Positions 35,976 to 43,957 of a stretch of 64,000 bases of DNA are shown in pieces; the first letter of the stretch is position 1, and each line of letters opens with the position of its first letter. The notes under the pieces are model-generated. The model ran no database searches. It was not told where the DNA came from and saw only the letters and a list, made by a program, of their open reading frames with translations. Source of the DNA: CAVXDY01 sp963760715 (GTDB lineage Bacteria; Actinomycetota; Thermoleophilia; Miltoncostaeales; Miltoncostaeaceae); assembly GCA_963760715.1 (NCBI GenBank), contig CAVXDY010000008.1, positions 82,953-146,952 on the forward strand. The letters run 5' to 3'. A program made the position numbers and the translations under genes.

Positions 35976-36137
35976 GTGCCCCGATTCCACGCCCGTCACA
36001 CGACCGAGATCCGCTACTCTCGGGCGATCTCGCGGAGCGCCAACGAGGTGCGGCTGACACCGCCGGCCGACGGCCGGCAGCGGTTGGAGTGGGCATCGCC
36101 CTCGCGCTCTGCCGCGACTGGGGGAGAGCGCATGTGA
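35976..36137 (+). pseudogene. Truncated N-terminal domain of a bacterial transglutaminase-like protein
   Basis: A 53-codon frame starting GTG at 35976 reads RFHARHTTEIRYSRAISRSA and NEVRLTPPADGRQRLEW, which matches the start of the Bact_transglu_N domain of another transglutaminase family (usual pattern RHxTxYxYSxPVSxSxNExRLxP). It then degenerates and ends at TGA overlapping the PfkB start (ATGTGA). The catalytic part is absent. It is divergent from an intact but different transglutaminase gene, and is probably the remnant of a deleted full-length gene. Confidence 0.65.
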
Positions 36138-37075
36138 CCGCCTCCGGGGGAGGCCGCGTGTCGGTGCTGGCCTGCTCCCTCGCCCTGATGGTGAGCGTGG
36201 AACGCGACGATCAGGGACGGGTCCGCGACATCCACCTGCACGCCGGCGGCCAGGGGTTCTGGGTGGCCCGCATGGCGGCCCGGCTCGGGGCGGAGGTCAC
36301 GGTCGTGAGCGCCCTGGGTGGCGAGCCCGGCATCGCGCTCGAGGCCCTGGTGCGCGCGGAGGGCCTGGGGCTCAAATCGGTGGAGTCCGCGTCACCGAAC
36401 GCCGTGTGGATCTCCGACGACGAGGAGGGGGAGATCGCCACGGTCGCCGACCTCCCGGCCCCCAGCCTGGCCCGCCACGAGGCCGACGGCCTCTTCAACG
36501 CGGTCCTCGCCGCCGGGCTCGAGTGCGAGGTCACCGTGCTGACGGGCAGCCCGCCCGGCGTCCTCGCCGCCGAGCGCTACACCGGCCTCGCCCACGACCT
36601 GCACGCGCTCGACGGCCGTGTGCTCGCCGATCTGTCGGGCGACCAGCTCGGCGCCGCCCTCGACGGCGGGGTGGATGCCGTGAAGGTCGCGCACGACGAG
36701 ATGATCGCCGCGGGCCTCGCGGCCGGTGAGGCCGCGCGGAGCCTCATGAGCGGCGCCCGCAAGATGCGCAAGCGCGGCGCCGAGTGGGTGCTCGTCTCCC
36801 GCGAGGAGAAGCCTCTCCTGGCCGACCTGGGCGGGCGGCGGGTGGAGGTCCGCACCCCCGCCTTTCATCCGGTCAACCATCGCGGCGCCGGCGACTCGAT
36901 GACCGGCGCGGCGGCGGCGGGCATGGCCGCCGGGCGGCCCGCGGAGGAGATCCTGCGCCTGGCCGTGGCCGCCGCGGCGCTCAACGTGACCCGCCACGGC
37001 CTGGGCAGCGGCGACAGCGAGGCCATCGAGCGCCTCGCCGCCCGCGTGGACGTGAGCGACTGGCCGTCGCGCTGA
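36134..37075 (+). CDS. PfkB-family carbohydrate kinase (1-phosphofructokinase/LacC-like)
   Basis: A 313-aa sugar kinase. The N-terminal substrate/phosphate motif appears as HAGGQGFWVARMAARLGAE, and the C-terminal signature NHRGAGDSMTGAAAAGMA holds the catalytic Asp and anion hole. The HAGGxG form resembles the FruK/LacC branch. GTG at 36134 or GTG at 36158, each with a GGGGAG-type site, could be the start. The gene begins inside the end of a truncated transglutaminase frame. The final ~50 bp lie before a MITE-like element. Confidence 0.88.
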   Translation: MTASGGGRVSVLACSLALMVSVERDDQGRVRDIHLHAGGQGFWVARMAARLGAEVTVVSALGGEPGIALEALVRAEGLGLKSVESASPNAVWISDDEEGEIATVADLPAPSLARHEADGLFNAVLAAGLECEVTVLTGSPPGVLAAERYTGLAHDLHALDGRVLADLSGDQLGAALDGGVDAVKVAHDEMIAAGLAAGEAARSLMSGARKMRKRGAEWVLVSREEKPLLADLGGRRVEVRTPAFHPVNHRGAGDSMTGAAAAGMAAGRPAEEILRLAVAAAALNVTRHGLGSGDSEAIERLAARVDVSDWPSR

Positions 37076-37128
37076 GCGCGGGAGTGGCGGGGGCCCCGGC
37101 CTTCCCGGCCGCGGCCCCCAAGCCTGCC

Positions 37129-37291
37129 TAGTGTCCTGAGTCACTAATTACGCGGCAGTTCCCGGCTGCATCTCATCGCGATACAGCGTCCTCGACTCCC
37201 ACAATATTCCCGATATTGCGGGAGATCTGCGTCCTTGTCTCGCGGGAGATTCGCTCGGGAACTGCATACGAACCAGCGACTCAGGACACTA
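37129..37291. mobile_element. MITE-like palindromic element (163 bp)
   Basis: Terminal inverted repeats TAGTGTCCTGAGTC (37129-37142) and GACTCAGGACACTA (37278-37291) are perfect over 14 bp and begin and end with TA, a possible target duplication as used by IS630/Tc1-type transposases. Inside are nested inverted repeats: GCAGTTCCCG (37155-37164) with CGGGAACTGC (37256-37265), and CTCCCACAATAT (37196-37207) with ATATTGCGGGAG (37213-37224). It is AT-richer than its surroundings and encodes nothing, as expected for a miniature element mobilised in trans. The right end supplies the stop codon of the GlsB-like gene. An 18-bp copy of the left end occurs at 40789-40806. Confidence 0.8.
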
Positions 37292-37570
37292 GACCAGTCG
37301 CCGCCCGCGGTTGCCGGAACCCGCGACCGCCCGGTAGATCCACAGGAGGATCACCGATCCGACGATGGCGGTCAGCCACGTCGAGATGTCGAAGAAGTCG
37401 TCCAGCGGATGGGCGCCGAAGATGGCGCTCGCGAGGAAGCCGCCGATCAGGGCGCCGGCGATCCCGACGAGGCAGGTGATGATGATGCCGCCCGGGTTGG
37501 CGCCCGGAACGATCGCCCGTGCGATGTAGCCGGCGATGAGCCCGAGGATGATGAAAGCGATGATGCCGAT
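37289..37570 (-). CDS. GlsB/YeaQ/YmgE family stress membrane protein, apparent ATC start
   Basis: A ~93-aa small membrane protein: GIIAFIILGLIAGYIARAIV, PGANPGGIIITCLVGIAGAL, and TWLTAIVGSVILLWIYRAV form three transmembrane helices typical of the transglycosylase-associated/GlsB family. No ATG, GTG or TTG lies in frame ahead of the conserved GIIAF. The codon at the expected start (37570-37568) is ATC, 6 nt after a perfect GGAGG (37577-37581). Either ATC is used as a rare start or a base error changed ATG. The stop TAG is the edge of the MITE repeat. It escaped simple gene finding for lack of a start codon. Confidence 0.8.
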   Translation of the reverse strand: MGIIAFIILGLIAGYIARAIVPGANPGGIIITCLVGIAGALIGGFLASAIFGAHPLDDFFDISTWLTAIVGSVILLWIYRAVAGSGNRGRRLV

Positions 37571-37797
37571 GGTGGTCCTCCGTCGATGATTGGCGGTGCG
37601 CCCTGATCTTGACCCTCCGGCCGAGGCGGCAAACGCCCCCGTCCCACTTCAATCGCCAGAACCGCCGCGGGCGCGCGGGTTTTCCACGACGGCTGTGGAA
37701 CGGGCACGGGCATTCCTGGAGCCGCCGACCCGGCCGCGGTGGCGCCGGCGCCCCCGTCCGTGGGACACTCGCGCCCCGAGGCCGGGCAGGGGGCGAC

Positions 37798-39420
37798 ATG
37801 CAGGAACGGCACTCGCGGGACGGCTATTTCATCGTGGGCGAGGGGCTCGTCGGCTCAACGGCGCCGAGGCCGACCGGCGCCGTCATCTTCGCCCTCAACG
37901 ACGGCGACCAGCGGCCCTTCCGGTTCTCGCGGGTCGGGCCCGAGGGGGCCCAACTCGGAGAGCCCAACCGGCTGAAGATCGCCATCCGCATGACGCGGCT
38001 GGGCGACGGCCAGGTGAACGGCTCCATCCCGTCCGGCTACACCTACCTCGGCCAGTTCATCGACCACGACCTGACCTTCGACAAGAGCAAGCTCGCAGGC
38101 GGCATCTCCCTCTCCCCCGCCGCGCTCGAGCAGTCGCGATCGCCCAGCCTCGACCTCGACTCGCTCTACGGCCTGGGCCCCGACCTGAGCCCCGAGTTCT
38201 ACAAGCCGGACAAGAGGCACCTGAAGACCGGCACCACGACCCCGGTGCCGGACCTGCCGGTCACGAACAAGGCCCATCCCGGCTTCGACCTCCCGCGCAA
38301 GCCGAACGGGAAGGCGCTGATCCCGGACCCGCGCAACGACGAGAACCTGGTCGTCGCCCAGACCCATTCCGCGTTCATCCGTTTCCACAACAGGGTGGTT
38401 GACACGCTGGCGGCGCAGGGGGTGCCGGCGGCCGACCTGTTCTCGACCGCGCGCGAGGAGGTCGTGCGCCACTACCAGTGGATGATCCGGCACGACTTCC
38501 TGCCGCGCATCGTGAACCCGGCCATCGTCAACGCCGTGTTCACCTCGGGGCGCAAGGTGGTCGAGGTGAACCCGGTGCCGGGCGAGTCGCCCACCATGCC
38601 GGTCGAGTTCTCGGTGGCCGCCTACCGCCTCGGCCACAGCATGGTTCGCGACGCGTACGACTGGAACCGCATCTTCGACGACGGCGGCGGCACGCTCGAC
38701 CTCCTGTTCACCTTCTCGGGAACCGGCGGCGACCTGGGCGGGTTCAGCACCCTGCCCAGCAACTGGATCGCCGACTTCCGGCGCCTCTACAAGTTCATCG
38801 ACGCCGGCCGCGCCGACCTGCGGCCGCTCGTGGGCGGCGTCAGCAAGCTGAACGTGGCCCGCCGCATCGACACCCGCCTGGTGAACCCGCTCGCCCACCT
38901 GCCCCTCTCGTCGCTGCCGGCCGGCGAGACCAGCCCGCACCGCGACAACCTGGCCTTCCGGAACCTGACCCGCGCGCGGATGCTGCGCCTCGCCACGGGC
39001 CAGCAGATGGCCGCCTTCATGCGCTCGCGGGGCGTCGCCGTGACCACGCTCACCTCCGCGCAGATCCTCAACGGCAACCGCGGCGCGAAGCTGGGGGGCA
39101 CCGGCGGGCTGACCGCCGCCCAGCGTACGGCGCTCACGCACGACACCCCGCTGTGGTTCTACATCCTCCGCGAGGCCGAGCTGAACAACGGGCGGCTGCG
39201 CGGGGTGGGCGGCCGGTTGGTGGCCGAGGTCGTCCACCGCTCCATCGAGGGCAGCCTGATCTCGATCATGCACGACCCCAACTGGCGTCCCACGCTCGTA
39301 TCGCCCACCAATCCGGCGCCCGGCACGCTGCCACCTCCCCCGGACACGTTCCGGATGGTCGACCTGCTGCTCTTCGCCTTCGAGGGGAAGAAGGCGCTGC
39401 TCAATCCCTTGGGGGGCTGA
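37798..39420 (+). CDS. Animal-type haem peroxidase (peroxidasin/prostaglandin-synthase superfamily)
   Basis: A 540-aa peroxidase of the animal haem-peroxidase superfamily. Its distal site is recognised in YLGQFIDHDLTFD; the proximal region is probably RLGHSMVRDAYDWNR; HNRVVDTLAA and EEVVRHYQWMIRHDFLP are also conserved in bacterial members. No signal peptide is seen, which agrees with several bacterial homologues. Such enzymes oxidise halides or phenols with peroxide. ATG at 37798 lies after GGGGGC; a longer upstream frame has unlikely composition. The gene stands alone between the GlsB-like and CNNM genes. Confidence 0.9.
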   Translation: MQERHSRDGYFIVGEGLVGSTAPRPTGAVIFALNDGDQRPFRFSRVGPEGAQLGEPNRLKIAIRMTRLGDGQVNGSIPSGYTYLGQFIDHDLTFDKSKLAGGISLSPAALEQSRSPSLDLDSLYGLGPDLSPEFYKPDKRHLKTGTTTPVPDLPVTNKAHPGFDLPRKPNGKALIPDPRNDENLVVAQTHSAFIRFHNRVVDTLAAQGVPAADLFSTAREEVVRHYQWMIRHDFLPRIVNPAIVNAVFTSGRKVVEVNPVPGESPTMPVEFSVAAYRLGHSMVRDAYDWNRIFDDGGGTLDLLFTFSGTGGDLGGFSTLPSNWIADFRRLYKFIDAGRADLRPLVGGVSKLNVARRIDTRLVNPLAHLPLSSLPAGETSPHRDNLAFRNLTRARMLRLATGQQMAAFMRSRGVAVTTLTSAQILNGNRGAKLGGTGGLTAAQRTALTHDTPLWFYILREAELNNGRLRGVGGRLVAEVVHRSIEGSLISIMHDPNWRPTLVSPTNPAPGTLPPPPDTFRMVDLLLFAFEGKKALLNPLGG

Positions 39421-39442
39421 GGGCTCGGCTATCATCCGGCCC

Positions 39443-39469
39443 GTGGACATCTCTCCGGGCCGCCGTTGA
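39443..39469 (+). promoter_or_regulatory. Putative leaderless mini-ORF overlapping the CNNM gene start
   Basis: TATCAT (39430-39435) lies 7 nt before GTG at 39443, which opens a frame of eight codons (VDISPGRR) ending in TGA at 39467-39469. The TTG start of the CNNM gene is 39466-39468, so stop and start overlap as TTGA. No Shine-Dalgarno sequence precedes the TTG. This could be a leader peptide that delivers ribosomes to the TTG by coupling. Confidence 0.4.
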
Positions 39470-40791
39470 CGAACGCGGTCCAGCTCGTCGCGGCACTTCT
39501 CCTGGTGCTGCTCAACGGCTTCTTCGTGGCGGCTGAGTTCTCGCTGGCGCGGGCGCGCATGACGCGGCTCGACCAACTGACCGACGGCGGCCACGGCGGC
39601 GCGGCGCTCGCACAGGAGCAGGTGCGGCACATCGACCGCTACCTCGCGGCCTGCCAGCTGGGCATCACGCTCGCCAGCCTGGGCCTGGGCTGGCTGGGCG
39701 AGCCGGCGTTCGCCGACCTGCTGCGGCCGGCCTTCGAGTCGGTGGGCCTGGGCTCGGCGAGCGCCGCCCTGACGGCCGTGATCCTCGCCTTCCTCATCAT
39801 CACGGTCCTGCACGTGGTGGTCGGCGAGCTCGCGCCGAAGACCGTCGCCATCCAGCGTGCGGAGAGCGTGGCGCTCAGGATCGCGCGGCCGCTCGAGCTG
39901 TTCCGAAAGGTGTTCCAGCCGTTCATCTGGGCCATGAACGGGGCCGGGAACGCCCTGGTGCGGGCCATCGGCGTCGAGCCGGCCTCCGAGCGCGAGCTGG
40001 CGTCCACCCCGGAGGACCTCCAGATCCTGATCGCCCAGAGCGAGGAGGGCGGGGCGATCGAGCCCGAGGAGGCCGACATGCTGGAGGGCGTCTTCGGGCT
40101 CCAGGGGAACGTCGCCCGCGACATCATGACCCCGCGGCCCGAGGTCACGACCCTGGCGGCCGACGTCGCCGTGCGGGCGGGCCTGACCGAGGTGCTCGCC
40201 ACGCGGCACAGCCGCTTCCCCGTGCTGAACGGCGACGGCGTGCTGGGCGTGGTGCACCTGAGCGACCTGGCCCGGGGGCTGCTCGAGCGGGGCGGGGACA
40301 CCCCCGTGCGCGAGCTCCTGAGCCCGGCCCTCTTCGTCCCCGAGACGATGCCGGTGGACGACCTGCTGCGCCAGCTGCAGGCGGAGCGGGCGTCCCTGGC
40401 GGTGGTGCTCGACGAGTACGGGGACTTCACGGGCGTGGTGACCGTGGAGGACGTGATCGAGGAGATCGTGGGTGAGATCGACGACGAGCGCGACCGCGCC
40501 CGCGCCGTCGCCCAGCAGCCGGACGGGCGGCTCCTGGTGCGCGGGCACGTGCCTCTGGAGGACCTGGCCGACCACGGCGTGGACCTCGTGGACGACACCG
40601 TGACGAGCGTCGGCGGCCTGGTCTTCACCCGGCTCGGGCGCCTGCCGCGCACCGGCGACACCGTCACGGCCGACGGATGGCAGCTCACGGTGGAGGCCAC
40701 GCACGGCACGCGCGTCGTGCTGGTGGCCATCGAGCCCGCCGACGCTCGCCCGGCGCCCCCGGAGGCCGGGAGCAACGGGCGGGGCCGTTAG
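39466..40791 (+). CDS. CNNM/CorC (HlyC) family membrane protein with CBS pair
   Basis: A 441-aa protein. An N-terminal DUF21 membrane domain (three or more helices, residues 1-150, with LLLVLLNGFFVAAEFSLARA) precedes a CBS pair (about residues 200-340, starting near DIMTPRPEVTTLAADVAV) and a C-terminal CorC/HlyC domain (GGLVFTRLGRLPRTGD). Family members affect magnesium or cobalt efflux or membrane-damage resistance. The start is TTG at 39466, unusual and without a Shine-Dalgarno; a mini-ORF overlaps it. The stop TAG is contributed by an 18-bp MITE relic. Confidence 0.92.
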   Translation: MTNAVQLVAALLLVLLNGFFVAAEFSLARARMTRLDQLTDGGHGGAALAQEQVRHIDRYLAACQLGITLASLGLGWLGEPAFADLLRPAFESVGLGSASAALTAVILAFLIITVLHVVVGELAPKTVAIQRAESVALRIARPLELFRKVFQPFIWAMNGAGNALVRAIGVEPASERELASTPEDLQILIAQSEEGGAIEPEEADMLEGVFGLQGNVARDIMTPRPEVTTLAADVAVRAGLTEVLATRHSRFPVLNGDGVLGVVHLSDLARGLLERGGDTPVRELLSPALFVPETMPVDDLLRQLQAERASLAVVLDEYGDFTGVVTVEDVIEEIVGEIDDERDRARAVAQQPDGRLLVRGHVPLEDLADHGVDLVDDTVTSVGGLVFTRLGRLPRTGDTVTADGWQLTVEATHGTRVVLVAIEPADARPAPPEAGSNGRGR

Positions 40792-40806
40792 TGTCCTGAG
40801 TCACTA
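40789..40806. repeat. 18-bp relic of the MITE-like element
   Basis: TAGTGTCCTGAGTCACTA is identical to the first 18 bp of the element at 37129-37146 and contains the TA-bounded end. It supplies TAG stops to both converging genes: 40789-40791 on plus and 40804-40806 on minus. It could be left by deletion between the CACTA inside the left end and the CACTA at the right end. Confidence 0.7.
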
Positions 40807-41646
40807 GGGCCGTTCGACGAGCTGGGCCGCGAGCGCGCCGCGCCCGGTGAGGCAGGCCGCCCCGCAGCGGGCGCCCAGGGCGAGCGCGCCCTCCAGGTCG
40901 AGGCCGCGGGCCAGACCGACCGTGAGCCCCGCGGCGAAGGAGTCGCCGCATCCGTAGCTGTCGACGGCCGGGCCGGGCACGGGCGCCGGGTCCCACCGCC
41001 CCCCGCCGCCGTCCGCCAGCTCGTAGCGGCCCCCTCGGGCGCCCTCGGTCCAGACGATCGCCGCCGGCGCCACGGGCAGCGCGCCGGGATCGACCGTCTC
41101 GGAAGGGTCGGCGGCGCTGGCGATGAGGACGTCGGCGCGGACCCCGCTCTCGATGAGCACGCGGAGCCGGCGGGACGTGACCACCAGCGTGCGGGCGCGG
41201 CGGGCGGCGGCCAGGGTGGCCGAGTCGTGGCCGGTGAAGTACGCGGCGTCGCACCCGGCGAGGTCGTCCCACGGGAGCGGGTCCTCGATCCTGGAGGAGA
41301 TCTGCTCGCCGATGACCACGATCGCCCGGTCGGTGGTCGGGCCCGTGGCGCTCACGGCGCGGGTCTGGGCCTCCTCCCGCACCGCGGCCAGCACCGTGAC
41401 GCCCTCCTCGCCCAGGCGCGCGGACGTCGCCGTGCCGGCCCAGTCGGACCCGAGCGCCGTGAGGAAGAGGCACTCGGCGCCCAGCTTGGCGACCTGCGCG
41501 GCGCTGACCGCTCCGCCCCCCGCGGGCTCGTCGAAGGGATCGGCGAGACGCGTGATCTCGCCCGGGAGAGGGAACACCCCGCGCCCGTGCGTGAGCCACT
41601 CCACGTGACCCACCACCGCCACCCGCGGTCGGCCCGGCGCGCTCAT
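40804..41646 (-). CDS. PfkB-family (ribokinase-like) sugar kinase
   Basis: A 280-aa kinase with N-terminal GGGAVSAAQVAKLGAECLFL and C-terminal VDSYGCGDSFAAGLTVGLA, where the catalytic Asp sits in the GCGDSF anion-hole motif. The family phosphorylates sugars or nucleosides; the substrate is unknown. ATG at 41646 overlaps the serS stop (ATGA), so it is coupled to seryl-tRNA synthetase, an unusual neighbour. The stop is within the MITE relic. Confidence 0.9.
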   Translation of the reverse strand: MSAPGRPRVAVVGHVEWLTHGRGVFPLPGEITRLADPFDEPAGGGAVSAAQVAKLGAECLFLTALGSDWAGTATSARLGEEGVTVLAAVREEAQTRAVSATGPTTDRAIVVIGEQISSRIEDPLPWDDLAGCDAAYFTGHDSATLAAARRARTLVVTSRRLRVLIESGVRADVLIASAADPSETVDPGALPVAPAAIVWTEGARGGRYELADGGGGRWDPAPVPGPAVDSYGCGDSFAAGLTVGLARGLDLEGALALGARCGAACLTGRGALAAQLVERP

Positions 41647-42905
41647 CGCGGGCGGATCTCCGCCGGCGCGCCCTGCGCCTGGAGCGCGGCCGGGATCGCG
41701 ACCGAGCCGTCCTCGCGCTGGTGGTTCTCGAGGATGGCGATCAGCGTGCGCCCCACGGCCGTGGCCGTGCCGTTCAGCGTGTGGAGCATCTCGGTGGTCG
41801 TGCCCCGGCGCACGCGGCTGCGCAGGCGGCGGGCCTGGAAGTCGGTGCAGTTGGAGCAGGAGGTCAGCTCGCGGTAGGCGCCCTGCCCCGGCAGCCAGGC
41901 CTCGCAGTCGAACTTCCGTGCCGCCGGCGCGCCCAGGTCGCCCACGGCGATGTCCACGACCCGGTAGGGGACCTCGATGGCCTGGAGGATCCGCTCCTGG
42001 ATGCCCAGGATGCGCCGGTGCTCCTGGGGGGAGTCCTCGGGCAGCACGAACGAGAACATCTCGACCTTGTCGAACTGGTGCACGCGGAAGATGCCGCGGG
42101 TGTCCTTGCCGGCCGCGCCGGCCTCGCGCCGGAAGCAGGTCGAGATCCCCGCGTAGCGCAGGGGCAGGTCGCCCTCGGCCAGGATCTGGTCGCCGTGGAG
42201 GCCCGCCAGCGGCACCTCGGAGGTGCCCACCAGGAACAGGTCGTCCTCGGCCGTCCGGTAGACGGACGCCCGGTCGGTCGGGAAGAAGCCGGTCGCCCAC
42301 ATCGCCTCCTCGCGCACCAGCACCGGCGGCACGACCGGGGTGAAGCCCTGGGCCTCCAGGATGTCCATCACGAGCCCGACCAGCGCGAGCTGAACGCGCA
42401 CCAGCGGCCCCAGCAGGTAGGCGAAGCGCGCGCCCGAGACGCGCGCGGCCGCCTCCAGGTCGATGATCCCGGCGGCGACGCCGATCTCCACGTGGTCGCG
42501 GGGCGTGAACCCGAACGAGGGCGGCTCGCCCACCCGGCGCAGCTCGAGGGCGTCGTCCTCGCCGCCGTCGGGGGCCTCGTCCTCGGCCAGGTTGGGAAGG
42601 CCCATGAGCAGCCGGTCGCGCTCGGCCTCGATCTCGCGCAGCTCCGCCTCGGCGCCCGCCAGCTCCTCGCCCAGGCGCCGCGCCTCCTCCTCCTCGGCCG
42701 CGCTGTCGCGCCCGGCTCGGCGGGCCTCGCCCACCCCCTTGCTGATCCGGGTGCGCTCCGCCCGGGTGGCCTCCACGCGCGTGCGCAGCCCGCGGGCGCG
42801 CTCGTCGAGCGCGAGCACCTCGGCCACCGGCCCGGCGGCGCCCCGGCGCGCGAGGTTGGCCTCCACCCGCTCCCGGTCGGAGCGGATCACCTTCAGGTCG
42901 AGCAC
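41643..42905 (-). CDS. serS: Seryl-tRNA synthetase
   Basis: A 420-aa class II synthetase that charges tRNA-Ser. The N-terminal coiled-coil arm (residues 25-105, rich in Arg/Glu) clamps the long variable arm of tRNA-Ser. Class II motif 2 appears as CFRREAGAAGKDTRGIFRVH and motif 3 as LNGTATAVGRTLIAILENHQ; TSEVPLAG is the serine-binding TxE region. GTG at 42905 starts MLDLKVIR-type sequence typical of SerRS. Cognate tRNAs lie at 6412-6628 in this same window. No T-box leader is seen; the STAS gene ends 10 bp upstream. Confidence 0.97.
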   Translation of the reverse strand: MLDLKVIRSDRERVEANLARRGAAGPVAEVLALDERARGLRTRVEATRAERTRISKGVGEARRAGRDSAAEEEEARRLGEELAGAEAELREIEAERDRLLMGLPNLAEDEAPDGGEDDALELRRVGEPPSFGFTPRDHVEIGVAAGIIDLEAAARVSGARFAYLLGPLVRVQLALVGLVMDILEAQGFTPVVPPVLVREEAMWATGFFPTDRASVYRTAEDDLFLVGTSEVPLAGLHGDQILAEGDLPLRYAGISTCFRREAGAAGKDTRGIFRVHQFDKVEMFSFVLPEDSPQEHRRILGIQERILQAIEVPYRVVDIAVGDLGAPAARKFDCEAWLPGQGAYRELTSCSNCTDFQARRLRSRVRRGTTTEMLHTLNGTATAVGRTLIAILENHQREDGSVAIPAALQAQGAPAEIRPR

Positions 42906-42915
42906 GTCCGGCGTG

Positions 42916-43281
42916 TCAGGAGCCGTTGGCGGCGTCCGCGCCCTGCGCGAGCGCCGTGCGAACCGACTCGAGGTCGTCCCCGAAGACGAAGGCGCGGCGG
43001 AGCCCCGTGATCTCGAACACCCGGCGCAGGCGGCGGTGCGGGCAGATCAGGCCGAGCTGCCCCTGGCCGGCGCGCGCGCGGTTCAGCAGGCTCACGAGGG
43101 CCCCGAGGCCCGAGGAGTCGAGCAGGGTGACGTCGGTGAGGTCGATCACCACCGGGGACGCCGCGGGGTCGAGCTGCTCCAGATCCTGGCGGAAGCTCGC
43201 CACGGTGTAGATGTCGAGCTCGCCGCCGAGCGTGACGACGGTGACTCCGTCGCGGGCCTCGGTGGTGACATCCAGGCTCAT
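42916..43281 (-). CDS. STAS-domain anti-sigma factor antagonist (RsbV/SpoIIAA-like)
   Basis: A 121-aa single STAS domain. The phosphorylatable serine lies in LLDSSGLGALVSLLNRA, preceded by GGELDIYTVASFRQDL. When dephosphorylated such proteins free sigma factors from an anti-sigma kinase. A large SpoIIE-type phosphatase, a likely activator, is encoded 0.7 kb away in the opposite direction. The ATG at 43281 is 6 nt from TAGCAT (43288-43293, complement) with no Shine-Dalgarno, a leaderless candidate. Confidence 0.92.
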   Translation of the reverse strand: MSLDVTTEARDGVTVVTLGGELDIYTVASFRQDLEQLDPAASPVVIDLTDVTLLDSSGLGALVSLLNRARAGQGQLGLICPHRRLRRVFEITGLRRAFVFGDDLESVRTALAQGADAANGS

Positions 43282-43340
43282 GGGCTGATGCTACCCGGCG
43301 CCTTCGGACCGCGCACACCGGCGCGGCCGCGGTGACGGCC

Positions 43341-43796
43341 CTACTGGAGGCTCAGGACGTAGGCCTCGACGTTCGCCTTGTCGGCCCCCGACACCAGGCC
43401 GCCCACCATCGCGGTGCCCGGGCGTCCGTTCGTGACGGTCTGGTCGATGACCGCCGCGGTCAGGCCCCTGCCCTTGAGCTGCGGGCCGACGCCGCCGGCG
43501 GAGTTCCCGTTGTCCAGGTGGCAGGACGTGCACGTGGAGGCGAAGACCAGCATCCCCGCCGCGGCGTCGCCGGCGCCGCCACCGGCGGCGGTCGTCGTGG
43601 GCTTCGGAGCGGGAGCCGTGGCCGTCGGGGCGGTGACCGTCTTGCCGGCCGAGTCCGTCTGGATCGCGCTGTTCACGACCGTGGGAGCGGTGGCGGGCGT
43701 CTGCGCGGCCTGCTCGGAGCTGTCGATGCAGCCGGCGGCGAGCGCCAGAACGGCGACCAGTACCACCACCGACAGGGCCGCCAGGTGCCTGCGCAC
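43341..43796 (-). CDS. Lipoprotein c-type cytochrome
   Basis: A 151-aa protein. A lipoprotein signal VVVLVAVLALAAGC (lipobox LAAGC) is followed by a Thr/Pro/Ala-rich linker (residues 24-75) and one class I cytochrome c domain with haem site CTSCH and probable axial Met in PGTAMVGGLV. It is thus anchored on the outer face of the membrane and could pass electrons to the oxidase encoded at 56687-59193 or another acceptor (inference). GTG at 43796 has GGAGGGAG upstream. Confidence 0.92.
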   Translation of the reverse strand: MRRHLAALSVVVLVAVLALAAGCIDSSEQAAQTPATAPTVVNSAIQTDSAGKTVTAPTATAPAPKPTTTAAGGGAGDAAAGMLVFASTCTSCHLDNGNSAGGVGPQLKGRGLTAAVIDQTVTNGRPGTAMVGGLVSGADKANVEAYVLSLQ

Positions 43797-43957
43797 GATT
43801 CTCCCTCCACTGCCTCGGGGACGATCCCGGGGGAGCATATGCGGCGAGGCGTGAAAAACAACGGACGCGCGGGCTTCTCGGGTCATTGCGCCCACCGAGT
43901 GAGGGCTCGCGCTACCCTGGTGCGCACGGTGTTCCGCCATCACACGGACGGGGGGGC

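Noticed and set aside
37855..40704. Minus-strand frame of about 950 codons
   Set aside because: Shadow of the haem peroxidase and CNNM genes.
41640..43300. T-box leader for serS
   Set aside because: The upstream sequence is the STAS coding region with a 10-bp gap; no T-box elements.
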